The notes below the pieces were generated by a model. That model did not search any database. It saw nothing but the letters and a program-made list of their open reading frames with translations, and was not told where the DNA came from. A stretch of 64,000 nucleotides of DNA from Rhizobium sp. GN54 (GTDB lineage: Bacteria; Pseudomonadota; Alphaproteobacteria; Rhizobiales; Rhizobiaceae), in NCBI RefSeq assembly GCF_021026345.1, contig NZ_JAJNCZ010000011.1:1-64000 (forward strand), written 5' to 3'. Made by a program: the position numbers and the translations under genes. Each line of letters opens with the position of its first letter. Within the stretch, counting starts at the first letter, position 1. Below are positions 54,295 through 62,855 of the stretch, one piece after another.

Positions 54295-55256
54295 AGCTCG
54301 ACCCTCCGTCTCTTCGTGTACCAGAGCTGCGCAAAGCCGGTGATGAGCGTGATGACGAAGATCAGCGACGCGATGGCCGCGCCGTAACCGAAGTCGTTTT
54401 CGATGAAGCCCTGCTGGTAGAGCCAAGTGCCAAGCACCTGGCTGCTGTTGTTCGGCCCGCCACCGGTCATCACCATGACCTCGTTGAAGACCTGGAACGC
54501 GCCGGTGATGGTGACGATCACCATGAGACCGGTCATCTCGCGGGTCAGCGGAAAGGTGATGTTCCACAGGCGCCGCCAGGTTCCCGCCCCGTCCATGATC
54601 GCCGCATCGTAGAGTTCGCGCGGGATCTTCTGGATCGCGATGGCGAACAGCAGCGTGGAATAGCCGAAACCCTGCCACTGGCTCATGGCGATGACAGCGT
54701 AGATCGCGGTTCCCTCCTCGCCGAGCCAGGCGCGCGACCAGTCCGCAAGCCCGATCTGCGTCAGCGCCGAATCCAGAAGGCCGATATCAGGCTGGTAGAT
54801 GAAATAGAAGAGAAGGCCGGTGACCGTGATCGAGATGGCCGAAGGTATGAAATAGACGGCGCGCCAGAACCGGCGCCATCTCTCCTCGGCAAGCCCCTCG
54901 ATGAGGGCCGCCAGCACGAACGCGCCGAAAACCTGGAAAATGACGGAGATGACGGCATAGAGCGTGTTGTTGACGATCGCCGTCCAGACGACCGGGTCGC
55001 CCTGTAGGCGCCGGTAGTTGTCAAGCCCGACGAAGTCGGTCTGCCCCGTGAAAATGTCCTGGTTCTTCGTGCTGACGAGGAAGTTGTCGATGATCGGGTA
55101 ATAGACGAACCAGAGGATCAGGACGAAGGCGATCAGGACCCAGCGGAAGGACAGGATCCCGGCGATCGGGCCGAGCCGGTCTTGTTCAGGCCGGCCCGGC
55201 CCGGTGGAGCCGATTTTGACGGCTCCACCCTTGTAGTCTTGCTTCATGACAGTCAT
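54291..55256 (-). CDS. CUT1 sugar ABC importer permease (MalF type)
   Basis: This 321-residue permease has a hydrophilic start, a first helix near WVLIAFVLILWFVYY, five further helices and the coupling loop PRELYDAAIMDGAGTWRRLWNITFPLTRE. The ATG at 55256 (or 55247) lies 13 bases after the binding-protein stop. A 10-bp hairpin falls in its first 20 codons and probably tunes its level relative to the binding protein. Confidence 0.92.
   Translation of the reverse strand: MTVMKQDYKGGAVKIGSTGPGRPEQDRLGPIAGILSFRWVLIAFVLILWFVYYPIIDNFLVSTKNQDIFTGQTDFVGLDNYRRLQGDPVVWTAIVNNTLYAVISVIFQVFGAFVLAALIEGLAEERWRRFWRAVYFIPSAISITVTGLLFYFIYQPDIGLLDSALTQIGLADWSRAWLGEEGTAIYAVIAMSQWQGFGYSTLLFAIAIQKIPRELYDAAIMDGAGTWRRLWNITFPLTREMTGLMVIVTITGAFQVFNEVMVMTGGGPNNSSQVLGTWLYQQGFIENDFGYGAAIASLIFVITLITGFAQLWYTKRRRVEL
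55203..55229 (-). promoter_or_regulatory. mRNA hairpin within the first codons of the permease gene
   Basis: GGTGGAGCCG and CGGCTCCACC form a 10-bp stem with a 7-base loop, 41-67 bases after the binding-protein stop. Such structures are common after abundant binding-protein genes, where they slow decay or translation of the downstream permease. No T-run follows. Confidence 0.5.
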
Positions 55257-55269
55257 CGTCGGACCGATC

Positions 55270-56595
55270 CTACTTCGACGAAGCCGCCGCTTCCTTGACC
55301 CGTTCCATGACCTCTTCAGGGGGCATGGTGCCGCCGATCAGCGCCTGAAGGCCGGAAAGCCAGGCGGCAGCCACGCGCGGCGGATTGGCGGTGTCGAGCC
55401 AGGGCATGAGGTAGGAGGAATCCGCGATCACCTTCAGCCCATCGACGACCGCGGGGTTCATGGCATCGGCAGAATAGCCGCCGACCGTCGCGCTCGGCTG
55501 GCCGTAGGGCGGCGCCGAAAGCACCTTGCCGTTATCGGCCGATGTGACGAACCGCATGAAATCGATGGCAAGCGGAATGTTCTTCGAGGCGGCGCTGATC
55601 ATGTATCCCTCCGGCGCACCCTCGATGGCCTTGACGTCACCCTTGGCGTCGGCAGGCACCGGCAGCTTGAAAAAACCGAAGTCTTCGCGCTTCAACGCGC
55701 CGTCGGCCGTCGCCTGATCGAATTCGATGATCTCCTGGTAGTACATGGCGGACTGGCCGTTGCTGAACTGCTGCAGGGCCGAGGCATAGGAGGAACCGTT
55801 GGTACCCGACCCATCGGAGCATTCGTCGATCAGCTGCTTGAACTGCGTCAGGCTGGCGACGTAGCCGGGATCGGCGAATTCCGCCGTGGCCGGGACGAAG
55901 TCCTTTTCGAGCGTCGCCTGCGGCACGTTGTAGGCAAGCAGTTGCCCCGCATAGTGTACGCCCGGCCAGCCTTCCTTGTTGCCGAAGGAGATTGGCGTCA
56001 CACCGGATTTCTTGAGGGCCGCGCAGGCGCTCAGCAGGTCCTCGAAGGTCTTCGGCTCGGCAACGCCCGCCTTTTCGAACAGGCTCTTGTTGTAGCCCAT
56101 GAACTTGGCATCGAGATAAAGCGGAATACCGTAAAGCTTGCCGTTGTACTGGAAGGCGGAGACCGCGGCCGTCGCAAGCGTCTTGCCCCATTCGGTGTCC
56201 GGGCCGATGACCGGCGTCAAGTCGACGGCGCGGTTGCCGCGCACGAAATTCTCACCCCAGCTGCCCGTCCAGGTGAAATAGACGTCCGGCAGAGAATTGG
56301 ACGCGACCAGGGCCTTCGTCTTGCCCTTCACGCTGTCGTCGCTCTCCTGGATGAGTTCGACCTTCACCTCGGGATGCAGCTTTTCATATTCCTGGGCCGC
56401 GTTGACGAAGAAGGGGGAAAGCTGCTGCAGGCCGAATTTCGTCAGCACGCTGACCGTGCCGGAATATTCGACCGCCGCATTGGGATCGGCCACGACCGGA
56501 TCGGCCGCAGAGGCGCTGCCGACACCGCCGATGACGAATGCGGCAGCGAAAAGCGAGCCGAGGCTCGTCGTGCTCAAGAACGTGTTGGCTTTCAT
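55270..56595 (-). CDS. CUT1 sugar-type solute-binding protein (SBP family 1)
   Basis: This 441-residue periplasmic protein has a signal peptide (hydrophobic residues 8-28, cleavage near ASAAD). The mature part has VSVLTKFGLQQLSPFFVNAAQEYEKLHPEVKVELI, GIPLYLDAKFMGYNKSLFEKAG and the late AWLSGLQALIGGTMPPEEVMERV. GAGAGGAA precedes the ATG. It is expected to bind a sugar-like ligand; the operon suggests a sugar-amino-acid conjugate. An attenuator-like hairpin separates it from frlB upstream. Confidence 0.93.
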   Translation of the reverse strand: MKANTFLSTTSLGSLFAAAFVIGGVGSASAADPVVADPNAAVEYSGTVSVLTKFGLQQLSPFFVNAAQEYEKLHPEVKVELIQESDDSVKGKTKALVASNSLPDVYFTWTGSWGENFVRGNRAVDLTPVIGPDTEWGKTLATAAVSAFQYNGKLYGIPLYLDAKFMGYNKSLFEKAGVAEPKTFEDLLSACAALKKSGVTPISFGNKEGWPGVHYAGQLLAYNVPQATLEKDFVPATAEFADPGYVASLTQFKQLIDECSDGSGTNGSSYASALQQFSNGQSAMYYQEIIEFDQATADGALKREDFGFFKLPVPADAKGDVKAIEGAPEGYMISAASKNIPLAIDFMRFVTSADNGKVLSAPPYGQPSATVGGYSADAMNPAVVDGLKVIADSSYLMPWLDTANPPRVAAAWLSGLQALIGGTMPPEEVMERVKEAAASSK

Positions 56596-56649
56596 TTCGC
56601 AGTTCCTCTCTGTTGTCTTCGTTTCTTTGGGGCATGCAAAAGTCGAAAA

Positions 56650-56677
56650 CCTGGTCCGGCGTCGCCGCCGGACCAGG
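56650..56677 (-). terminator. Terminator/attenuator hairpin between frlB and the binding-protein gene
   Basis: On the minus strand a perfect 12-bp stem (CCTGGTCCGGCG with CGCCGGACCAGG), with a 4-base loop, is followed by TTTTCGACTTTTG. It begins 7 bases after the frlB stop. As the downstream genes have no evident promoter of their own, read-through must be partial, which would make frlB the most abundant transcript. Confidence 0.75.
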
Positions 56678-56683
56678 AAAATC

Positions 56684-57697
56684 TCAGTATTCGACGCGCT
56701 TGTAATAGCGGCGCGTCGTCAGCGGATGATCGCGCAGGACTTCCAGATGGGCGCTCAGGCGCTCCAGCATGGTCGCCAGGACGATCGGCGAGATGAGGCT
56801 GCGCGTCTTGGCCGAGACGCCCGGAAGCTTGGCGGAGGCCGCGTCGAGAACGCGCACCTTGTCGGTGTAACGCTTGGCGAAGTTCTCCACGCGGTCCGTC
56901 AGCGGGCGGAAGGCATCCTCGCCCTTGAAGACGAAGAGGCTGACGCCCGGCTCCACCAGTTCCAGCGTTCCGTGGAAGAAGTCGGATGCCTGCACGGGGC
57001 GGGTGCGGATCCATTGCATCTCCTCCAGAATGCACATGCCGTAGTAGTGCGCTTCCGGCCAGACCGAGCCGGCGCCGGTAAAGATGTGGTAGGTCTCGTC
57101 CTTGATTTCCCGGGCGAGCGCGGCGGCCTCGGCCTCGTAGCCTTCCTTCACCGAAACCAGCAGTTCCGGCAGCAGCGCCAGTTCGCCGACCGTCGCATCG
57201 AAATCGGCGTATTCGCCGCGCTCGGCCAGCAGGGCGAGCACGATGAGCAGGGTCTGGAGATAGAACGATTCTGAAGACGTATCGTCCTCGGCGAAGTTGG
57301 TGAAGTTGTGGTCGGCGTCACGGCCGAGCGGCGTATCCTTGTGGCCGGTGAGCGACAGCGTCTTCACGCCGCGCTCCTTCAGGAAGGCGAGAAGCTGCAC
57401 GCTCTCCTTGGTGGTGCCGGAGAGCGACGGCAGCACGACCAGCGCCTTGTCGTCGAGGCCTGCCGGCGGCTCCAGAACGACCTGAGCGGAATAGGCGGCT
57501 GAAACCGGGAAGAGCGTTGCGTTGCGTGCAAGCTCGATGGCCGGCTGGGTCAGAAACTGCACGCCGCCGGTCCCCATGAAGAAGATGCGTTCCAGACCGC
57601 CGTCCAGCAGTTCGCGCATCAGGACACGCACGTCCTTGGCGATTGCAACCGCGCCGCTTTGGATCTTTACAAAGCGATCCCTATCGAAATTGAGCAT
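56684..57697 (-). CDS. frlB: SIS-domain fructosamine-6-phosphate deglycase, FrlB-like
   Basis: This 337-residue protein has two SIS (sugar isomerase) domains, with LERIFFMGTGG, VVLPSLSGTTKES and a second half containing ASDFFHGTLELVEPGVSLFVFKGED. Its end, HPLTTRRYYKRVEY, mirrors the E. coli FrlB end (HNPDERRYYGGLVEY). FrlB splits fructoselysine-6-phosphate into lysine and glucose-6-phosphate. The start at 57697 has GGAAGG 7 bases upstream. It is the first gene of the operon, directly after the LacI operator. Confidence 0.82.
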   Translation of the reverse strand: MLNFDRDRFVKIQSGAVAIAKDVRVLMRELLDGGLERIFFMGTGGVQFLTQPAIELARNATLFPVSAAYSAQVVLEPPAGLDDKALVVLPSLSGTTKESVQLLAFLKERGVKTLSLTGHKDTPLGRDADHNFTNFAEDDTSSESFYLQTLLIVLALLAERGEYADFDATVGELALLPELLVSVKEGYEAEAAALAREIKDETYHIFTGAGSVWPEAHYYGMCILEEMQWIRTRPVQASDFFHGTLELVEPGVSLFVFKGEDAFRPLTDRVENFAKRYTDKVRVLDAASAKLPGVSAKTRSLISPIVLATMLERLSAHLEVLRDHPLTTRRYYKRVEY

Positions 57698-57773
57698 TTG
57701 AACCTTCCCGTTTTGCGCTCCGCAATCGTCCTCGAAGCGAGCTGACGTCTTCACGCAGTGATCCTTGAGACAA

Positions 57774-57791
57774 TGTGAGATCGATCTCACA
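57774..57791. promoter_or_regulatory. LacI-family operator before frlB
   Basis: TGTGAGATCGATCTCACA is a perfect 18-base palindrome with a central CG, the typical LacI/GalR operator shape. It is 77 bases upstream of the frlB ATG. Upstream of it, TTGTCA (57819-57824) and CTAAAT (57795-57800) could be -35/-10 elements, so binding would block the start of transcription. Confidence 0.72.
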
Positions 57792-57863
57792 CATATTTAG
57801 CGCACAAGAATTTCCCGCTGACAAGTAGGGCATCAAAAAAATCTGGGAGGCAGTTTCCGGCCT

Positions 57864-58886
57864 TTAGCCGGCGCTGTGGCGGCTGACGGAGCCGCGAACT
57901 ATCAGCTTGGTTTCAAAGCGGATTTTCTGTGGCGGATCGCTTTTTCCGGAGAGCCTGTCAAACAGAAGCCGCGCGGCGGCCCGCCCGATTTCGGAAACCG
58001 GTTGCGAGACGACAGTGATCTGCGGATCGGTAAATGTCGCCAGATTGAAGTCGTCGAAACCGATCAGCGAGGCGTCGTGGGGAATGGAGATTCCCATCGA
58101 ACGGAAGGCAAGAAGAGCGCCCTGCGTCATCAGGCTGTCGACCGTGAAGAGCGCCGTCGGTGGCATCTTCTGACTGAAGAGCCGTATTGTCGCGTCGACG
58201 GCGTGCTCTACCGTGGATTGTGAAACGGCGATCAGCCGGTCGTCTGGTTCGATGCCGCCGGCAGCAAGTGCGGTCCGGTAGCCGGTCATGCGCTCGCGCG
58301 AGGTGAAGATGCGCATATCGTCCTGCAGCAGGCCGATGCGGCGATGGCCCATGGCGATGAGATACTCCACCGCCTTGCGCGCGCCCCCCTCGTTATCCAC
58401 CACCACATGGTCGCTCTCGACGTCCTCGGCAACACGGTCGATCAGGACGAGAGGCACGTTTTCCGCAATCAATCCTTGCAGATGCGCATTGTTGTCGGCC
58501 GATGTCGGCGCGACGACAAAACCTCGTATGGAGAGCGACCGCAGGCTCGCGAGAAGGGAAATCTCCTGCCCCAGTTCCTCCTCGCTGCTGCCGATGACGA
58601 GATTGTGCCCGCATTCGCGGGCAAGGACCTCGATATCATGGGCGATCCGGGCGAAGAACGGGTTCTGGATGTCGCCGAGAATGCAGCCGACGATCGGCAA
58701 CTGCCCGTTGCGCAGCGCCTGCGCCAGGCGGTTGCCCCGGTAGCCGAGTTTCTCCGCCGCCGCCTGGACCTTTTGGGCGGTCTCGTCGCCGACATAACCA
58801 TAGCTGTTCAAGGCACGGGCCGCGGTCGCGCGCGAAACATCTGCGAGCGCCGCTACATCCTTCAAAGTCGCCGGTTTCCGAACCAT
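57864..58886 (-). CDS. LacI/GalR-family transcriptional regulator
   Basis: This 340-residue regulator has an N-terminal HTH (ATLKDVAALADVSRATAARALNSYGYVG), a hinge helix (RGNRLAQALRNGQ) and a periplasmic-binding-like sensor domain with VGCILGDIQNPFFARI, PTALFTVDSLMTQGAL and LIGFDDFNLATFTDPQITVV. The ATG at 58886 follows AAAGGTG; upstream codons are rejected. It reads toward the frl operon and probably represses it through 57774-57791 until the sugar-conjugate or a breakdown product binds. Confidence 0.92.
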   Translation of the reverse strand: MVRKPATLKDVAALADVSRATAARALNSYGYVGDETAQKVQAAAEKLGYRGNRLAQALRNGQLPIVGCILGDIQNPFFARIAHDIEVLARECGHNLVIGSSEEELGQEISLLASLRSLSIRGFVVAPTSADNNAHLQGLIAENVPLVLIDRVAEDVESDHVVVDNEGGARKAVEYLIAMGHRRIGLLQDDMRIFTSRERMTGYRTALAAGGIEPDDRLIAVSQSTVEHAVDATIRLFSQKMPPTALFTVDSLMTQGALLAFRSMGISIPHDASLIGFDDFNLATFTDPQITVVSQPVSEIGRAAARLLFDRLSGKSDPPQKIRFETKLIVRGSVSRHSAG

Positions 58887-59373
58887 TTCACCTTTCGCTA
58901 TCGTACGTTGACGATCTCTCACAATCTTCATTGTGCATAGACGGTTTCCATAGGCAGCCCTCGTGGAAAGCACACCCTCTGTGATCGCCGATCCTAGCTC
59001 AGAACGGGCGCGCTCGTCTTGAGAGATTTATTGCCTCGTTTGCACTGCGGTGCGCTCAGGGCGAAACGTTGAGAGCACCTCGACGACCTCGTGTTCTCTC
59101 TAGTTGGAGAATTGCTCGGCGATCAGGTTCACGGTCCTCAACGAGCTGGCAAGCGTATGACGACTGGTGCCGGACCAATCCTGGCAGGTCATGGAAAAGC
59201 TGGCGCCGTGGGGCAGTCGGATCTTCATCTCAGCGGAGCTCTGGAAGCGCTGCTTCAGCACGTGGGTTGGTATTGCCGATCGAGAATGTGCTCCCCTGCC
59301 CTCGCGCGACGACGTTTTGAAGTCACTTCAGGACATTCGCAACCTTGCCCAGACGTGGTTAGGTCAAATCTTG
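58887..59373. other. About 490-base region with no intact gene
   Basis: This lies between lacI (minus) and the D-threonine-aldolase remnant. Short overlapping open frames here (largest about 113 codons) show no family likeness and no good ribosome sites. It probably holds the lacI promoter near 58900-58990 and, further right, decayed sequence belonging to the same rearrangement as the remnant. Confidence 0.5.
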
Positions 59374-59494
59374 GCGTCGGGGATGTTGTCGCGTTTGGCA
59401 TTTCGCATCCACGTACCTGCTGTGATCGCTGACAGTTTTACATTCTGTCTGCCGACGAACGGATCTCCGGGTGTGCCAGACGCTATTCAGCTAG
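59374..59494 (+). pseudogene. Remnant of a D-threonine-aldolase gene (3' end only)
   Basis: These 121 bases align with the last part of the intact gene at 47825-49063 (about 48944-49063). The recognisable peptide is GVGDVVAFGISHPRTCCDR, after which a one-base loss shifts the frame before the end ARRYSA. The stop TAG matches that of the intact copy. Everything upstream of it is missing or unrecognisable. It shares the direction of the intact gene, so the 49.1-59.3 kb segment lies between two direct partial repeats. Confidence 0.75.
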
Positions 59495-59515
59495 ATGCAG
59501 TTAAACGAGCGAAAG

Positions 59516-60673
59516 TCAAACAAGAGCGAAGCTCAAACACCCTTCGATGCGTCTCCTGTCAACGGTGATACCGAGCCCAGGCATTGAGTTCGCTTGCAAC
59601 TTCCCATCGCGCCTAACAGCCTGCTCAGGCGGGTTTTCAAGCACCTGGACGTAGGTGTTGGAGTCGGCGAAATAGGGATAGACTTCGAGGTTCATCGCAT
59701 TCGGAATCGCGGCGCAGAGCGACAGCGAGGCGGCGGTGCACAGCGAGCTGGCGCAATTGTGTGGCGAAACGCGCACGTTGTAGGTTTCCGCCATGCCGGC
59801 AATCTGCACCGCCTCCAGCATGCCGCCGCAATTGGCGACGTCGGGCATGACGATCGAGACGGCGCCGGTATCGAGCACGTTGCGGAAACCGCTGCGGCCA
59901 TAGACCCGCTCGCCGAGCGCGATCGGAATGCCGCTGCGGGCCGCAACCCGCGACAGGCCAGTGAGGTTGAAGGGATCGACGGGCTCCTCAATCCAGGTTA
60001 TGTCGAGATCGCGGCAGACATCGAGAAAGCGCAGCAACTGGTCGTCGCAGAGGCCCCCTGACAGGTCGAGCATCAGCTCGATATCCGGGCCGACCTCGGC
60101 GCGCAGGGCCTTGACTCTTTCGATCGCCTGGCGGAAGCGGCCATCGTCCAGCATGCGCGCCGAGACGTGGCGGAACGTGCCATCAGGAAGTTCATAGGCG
60201 AACGGATAGGCCTTGAGTGCGTGGTAGCCATCTGCCAATGGCCGGCCTGCAGCCTTCGCCCAGCTGACCACATCATCGTGTTCGTGATTCCAGCCATTGG
60301 CATATACCTTGATGTCGGTGCGCACCGCGCCACCCAAAAGTTCGTGGACCGGCAGGCCAGCAGCCTTTCCCTTGATATCCCAGAGCGCCAGTTCGATGGC
60401 GCTGATGGCAGCGAACGAAATCGCCCCTCCTCCCTTAGCCCAGAAGGAATGGTCGTATAGATCCTGCCAGATCCGCCGGATTTCCAGCGGGTTGCGACCG
60501 GAAAGCTGCAAGGCCATGTCTTCGAGCATGCCGGCAACAGCGGGCGCGCCGTAGCCATACGCAACGCCTGCCTCGCCGAACCCAGAAATGCCCTCATCCG
60601 TCTCGATCTCAACGAGCACCGGGCGCAGACCGCCGCCCTCGACACGATAGATCTTGATATTGCTGATCTTCAT
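59516..60673 (-). CDS. Enolase-superfamily enzyme, mandelate-racemase/sugar-acid dehydratase type
   Basis: This 385-residue enzyme has the N-terminal capping domain (1-125) and a TIM barrel. The metal ligands are Asp203 (LDLSGGL), Glu229 (WIEEP) and Glu255 (GER); His305 in SPHN is the probable general acid/base, and Lys154 in HALKAYPF is a second candidate. It abstracts the alpha-proton of a carboxylic acid to dehydrate or racemise it. The ATG at 60673 is first in frame. It is the last gene of the oxidase-RidA operon to the right, perhaps acting on the acid left after deamination. Confidence 0.88.
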   Translation of the reverse strand: MKISNIKIYRVEGGGLRPVLVEIETDEGISGFGEAGVAYGYGAPAVAGMLEDMALQLSGRNPLEIRRIWQDLYDHSFWAKGGGAISFAAISAIELALWDIKGKAAGLPVHELLGGAVRTDIKVYANGWNHEHDDVVSWAKAAGRPLADGYHALKAYPFAYELPDGTFRHVSARMLDDGRFRQAIERVKALRAEVGPDIELMLDLSGGLCDDQLLRFLDVCRDLDITWIEEPVDPFNLTGLSRVAARSGIPIALGERVYGRSGFRNVLDTGAVSIVMPDVANCGGMLEAVQIAGMAETYNVRVSPHNCASSLCTAASLSLCAAIPNAMNLEVYPYFADSNTYVQVLENPPEQAVRRDGKLQANSMPGLGITVDRRRIEGCLSFALV

Positions 60674-60709
60674 CGGATTGCCTTCCTAACAGGGTTCGGT
60701 GCTGCGGGA

Positions 60710-61054
60710 TCAGCTGTGCGCGGTGACGACGATTTCGATAAGCGTCGTGCCGCCGAGATCGGCAACGCCGACGGTGGCGCGGGTGGGGAAGCTTTCCGGC
60801 GCAAGCCATTCCTTCCAGACAGCATCCATCTGCGGCTTCAAGGTCATGTCGGTAATGAAGATGGTCGCCGAAAGCAGCTTTGACTTTTCCGAGCCAGCTT
60901 CCGCGAGGTATTTATCGAGCTTGGCAAGAATCTCGCGGGTCTGGCCGGCCATGTCGAGGCTCTCGTCGTCGCAGGTAGTGCCGCCAACAAAGATGATGCC
61001 GTTGTACTCAACGACGCGGTGCATGATCGGGGTCTGACTGTGACGTGTCGTCAT
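60710..61054 (-). CDS. RidA-family (YjgF/Rid) imine deaminase
   Basis: This 114-residue Rid protein has the Arg in FPTRATVGVADLGGTTLIEIVVTA, aligned to the RidA binding Arg. It overlaps the flavoprotein gene at 61051 as ATGA, so it is made together with a dehydrogenase that yields imines. That pairing suggests it speeds release of the keto acid and ammonia from the imine. It is distinct from the RidA-like protein at 23.9 kb. Confidence 0.9.
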   Translation of the reverse strand: MTTRHSQTPIMHRVVEYNGIIFVGGTTCDDESLDMAGQTREILAKLDKYLAEAGSEKSKLLSATIFITDMTLKPQMDAVWKEWLAPESFPTRATVGVADLGGTTLIEIVVTAHS

Positions 61055-62553
61055 TGCTTCTTTCCTTCTTCCTCAATTGAACGGTGCTCGGGTGGGCGAC
61101 CGGTGACGGCGACCACGGCAGCCGGCGTCTGTGGCAGGGCACCAAGCTCTGCAAGGCGCAGCGGCTTGACAGGCGCCCGGAGGCGGTAAGTGCCTATCTC
61201 CGCGGGGCTGACACCTCGCTCATTTGCCATGATCTCTGTAATGGTCGAGGCGCACATGCGGCCTTGGCAGGGACCCATGCCGCAGCGCAAAAAGGTTTTG
61301 AGCTGGTTCGGTCCCGGTACCCCGAGCGCAATCACTTGCCGCAAGGTTCCGGCACTCACCTCTTCGCAACGGCAAACCATGGTGTCGGGCTCTGGCGGCG
61401 CGAGAAACTGGCGGGCCGGCCGGTAGAGCGTGTCGAGAAAGGCTCGGCCGCGGCGGTAGAGCTGGCGTTGCTTTTCAAGCTCTTCGAGACGAGTGGCAAT
61501 CTGCGACGGTGGCAGCAAGCCGATATCCGCAAGTGCCGCCAGTGCCGCAATGCGGCCAGAAACCGCGGCATGTTCGGCCCCGCCGATATCCGCCCCGTCG
61601 CCTGCCGACAGTATACCGGCAAGCGAGGTGCGGCCATGGCTATCCGTGTATGGCTGAAAGGCCCGCTGGGTGTCGTTCCATTCGATGATACAACCGCTGG
61701 CGCTGGCGAGATTGATGCCTGGGATGATACCTTGGTGCAAGAGCACGCAATCGGCAGCGATCGTTTCCTGTCGTTTGCCGGAGCGGAAACGCACGCCTTC
61801 CGCACGCCGGGCGCCGGTGATCGCCAGTTCCGTTACCCCAGGTATCACCCTTACCTGCCGTCGCACACTGAACAGCAGGGAAAGACCTTTGGCGACATAA
61901 GGGGAGAGCAGAAAATTCGGAAGATGACGCAACGCCGCCATCCGTTGGTTTTTGTCAGCGGTATCGAGCAGAGCAGATATGTTGGCACCCGCCCGCAACA
62001 ATTGATCGGCTAACAGGTAGAGCAGCGGCCCGCAGCCGGCGAGCACGATGCGGCCGCCGGGAATGCCAGAAGCGGATTTCAGCGCAATCTGCGCCGCGCC
62101 TGCGCTCATGACGCCGGGAAGCGTCCAGCCAATTGCCGGCATAGGCCGCTCCATGGCGCCGGTCGCCAGGATGACGGCGCGGGCGGAGATCATCCGTGCT
62201 GCGCCGCCGAGCGTCAGGCCGAGGGTCGCGTGATCTTCCCCGGCCGCGGCGGCATCCAAGCTCCAGACGGTGGCCGCGGCGGCATAATCGAGCGATGACG
62301 CGCAGAATGCCTCGGTAATAATGCGGCCTTTCCAGTAATCCTTTCCGAGGAAATCCTGCCGTCCCTGCGTATTGCGGGTTACGGCGCGGTAAATCTGGCC
62401 GCCCGGCTCAAGATTTTCGTCGGCCACCAACACGCAGGCGCCGGCCGCGGCCGCCTCGGTCGCGGCCGACAGGCCAGCCGGGCCAGCGCCAACGACGACG
62501 AGATCGTAGTGCGGGGCAAGTGTGCCCGCATCGGTTATCCTGCGCATGCTCAT
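61051..62553 (-). CDS. FAD/NAD-binding dehydrogenase subunit with BFD-type [2Fe-2S] domain (HcnB/OoxA type)
   Basis: This 500-residue flavoprotein has VVVGAGPAGLSAA and PGGQIYR (FAD), a second dinucleotide motif IVLAGCGPLLYLLADQLL, and GILSAGDGADIGGAEHA. A C-terminal BFD-like iron-sulfur domain has CRCEE and CGMGPCQGRMC. It matches the alpha subunit of opine oxidases, hydrogen-cyanide synthase (HcnB) and hydroxyproline/proline dehydrogenase complexes. The ATG at 62553 overlaps the small iron-sulfur subunit stop. The substrate is unknown but is probably a cyclic or N-substituted amino acid. Confidence 0.88.
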   Translation of the reverse strand: MSMRRITDAGTLAPHYDLVVVGAGPAGLSAATEAAAAGACVLVADENLEPGGQIYRAVTRNTQGRQDFLGKDYWKGRIITEAFCASSLDYAAAATVWSLDAAAAGEDHATLGLTLGGAARMISARAVILATGAMERPMPAIGWTLPGVMSAGAAQIALKSASGIPGGRIVLAGCGPLLYLLADQLLRAGANISALLDTADKNQRMAALRHLPNFLLSPYVAKGLSLLFSVRRQVRVIPGVTELAITGARRAEGVRFRSGKRQETIAADCVLLHQGIIPGINLASASGCIIEWNDTQRAFQPYTDSHGRTSLAGILSAGDGADIGGAEHAAVSGRIAALAALADIGLLPPSQIATRLEELEKQRQLYRRGRAFLDTLYRPARQFLAPPEPDTMVCRCEEVSAGTLRQVIALGVPGPNQLKTFLRCGMGPCQGRMCASTITEIMANERGVSPAEIGTYRLRAPVKPLRLAELGALPQTPAAVVAVTGRPPEHRSIEEEGKKQ

Positions 62554-62855
62554 CGATCTGCGCACCCCGTCACCAGGCGGGCGCCGAGCTGACTGTTGAC
62601 CACCATGCCTTCGCGCACTTCGATCAGGCAGCTTTGGCGGTTCTGGATGCCGTCGATGGTGACGAGGCATTCGAAGCATACGCCCATCAGGCAATAGGGT
62701 GCACGCGGCTCTCCGCCCACCACGCTCTCACGGAACGTATCGACACCGGCGGCAAGAAGGGCCGCAGCCAGCGTATCGCCGCGCGCTGCCGTCACGTGTC
62801 TGCCATCGAAGGAGAAGGTTACCATCTCGGCGGGTTCACGAATTCTCAGAAGCAT
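62550..62855 (-). CDS. Small (2Fe-2S)-binding subunit (HcnA type)
   Basis: This 101-residue ferredoxin-like subunit has FDGRHVTAARGDTLAAALLAAG and the cysteine set YCLMGVCFECLVTIDGIQNRQSC. It passes electrons within the three-subunit amino-acid dehydrogenase. The ATG at 62855 is inside the end of the DAO gene (20-base overlap); other in-frame codons upstream are less likely. Its stop overlaps the next start, showing tight coupling. Confidence 0.85.
   Translation of the reverse strand: MLLRIREPAEMVTFSFDGRHVTAARGDTLAAALLAAGVDTFRESVVGGEPRAPYCLMGVCFECLVTIDGIQNRQSCLIEVREGMVVNSQLGARLVTGCADR

Noticed and set aside
55246-56796. 516-codon plus-strand open frame opposite the CUT1 binding protein
   Set aside because: Arg/Gly-rich shadow of the SBP gene, which has a signal peptide and family motifs.
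59091-59432. 113-codon frame left of the dta remnant
   Set aside because: Only the last ~20 residues resemble D-threonine aldolase; the rest is unrelated and lacks a start context, so only the remnant is called.
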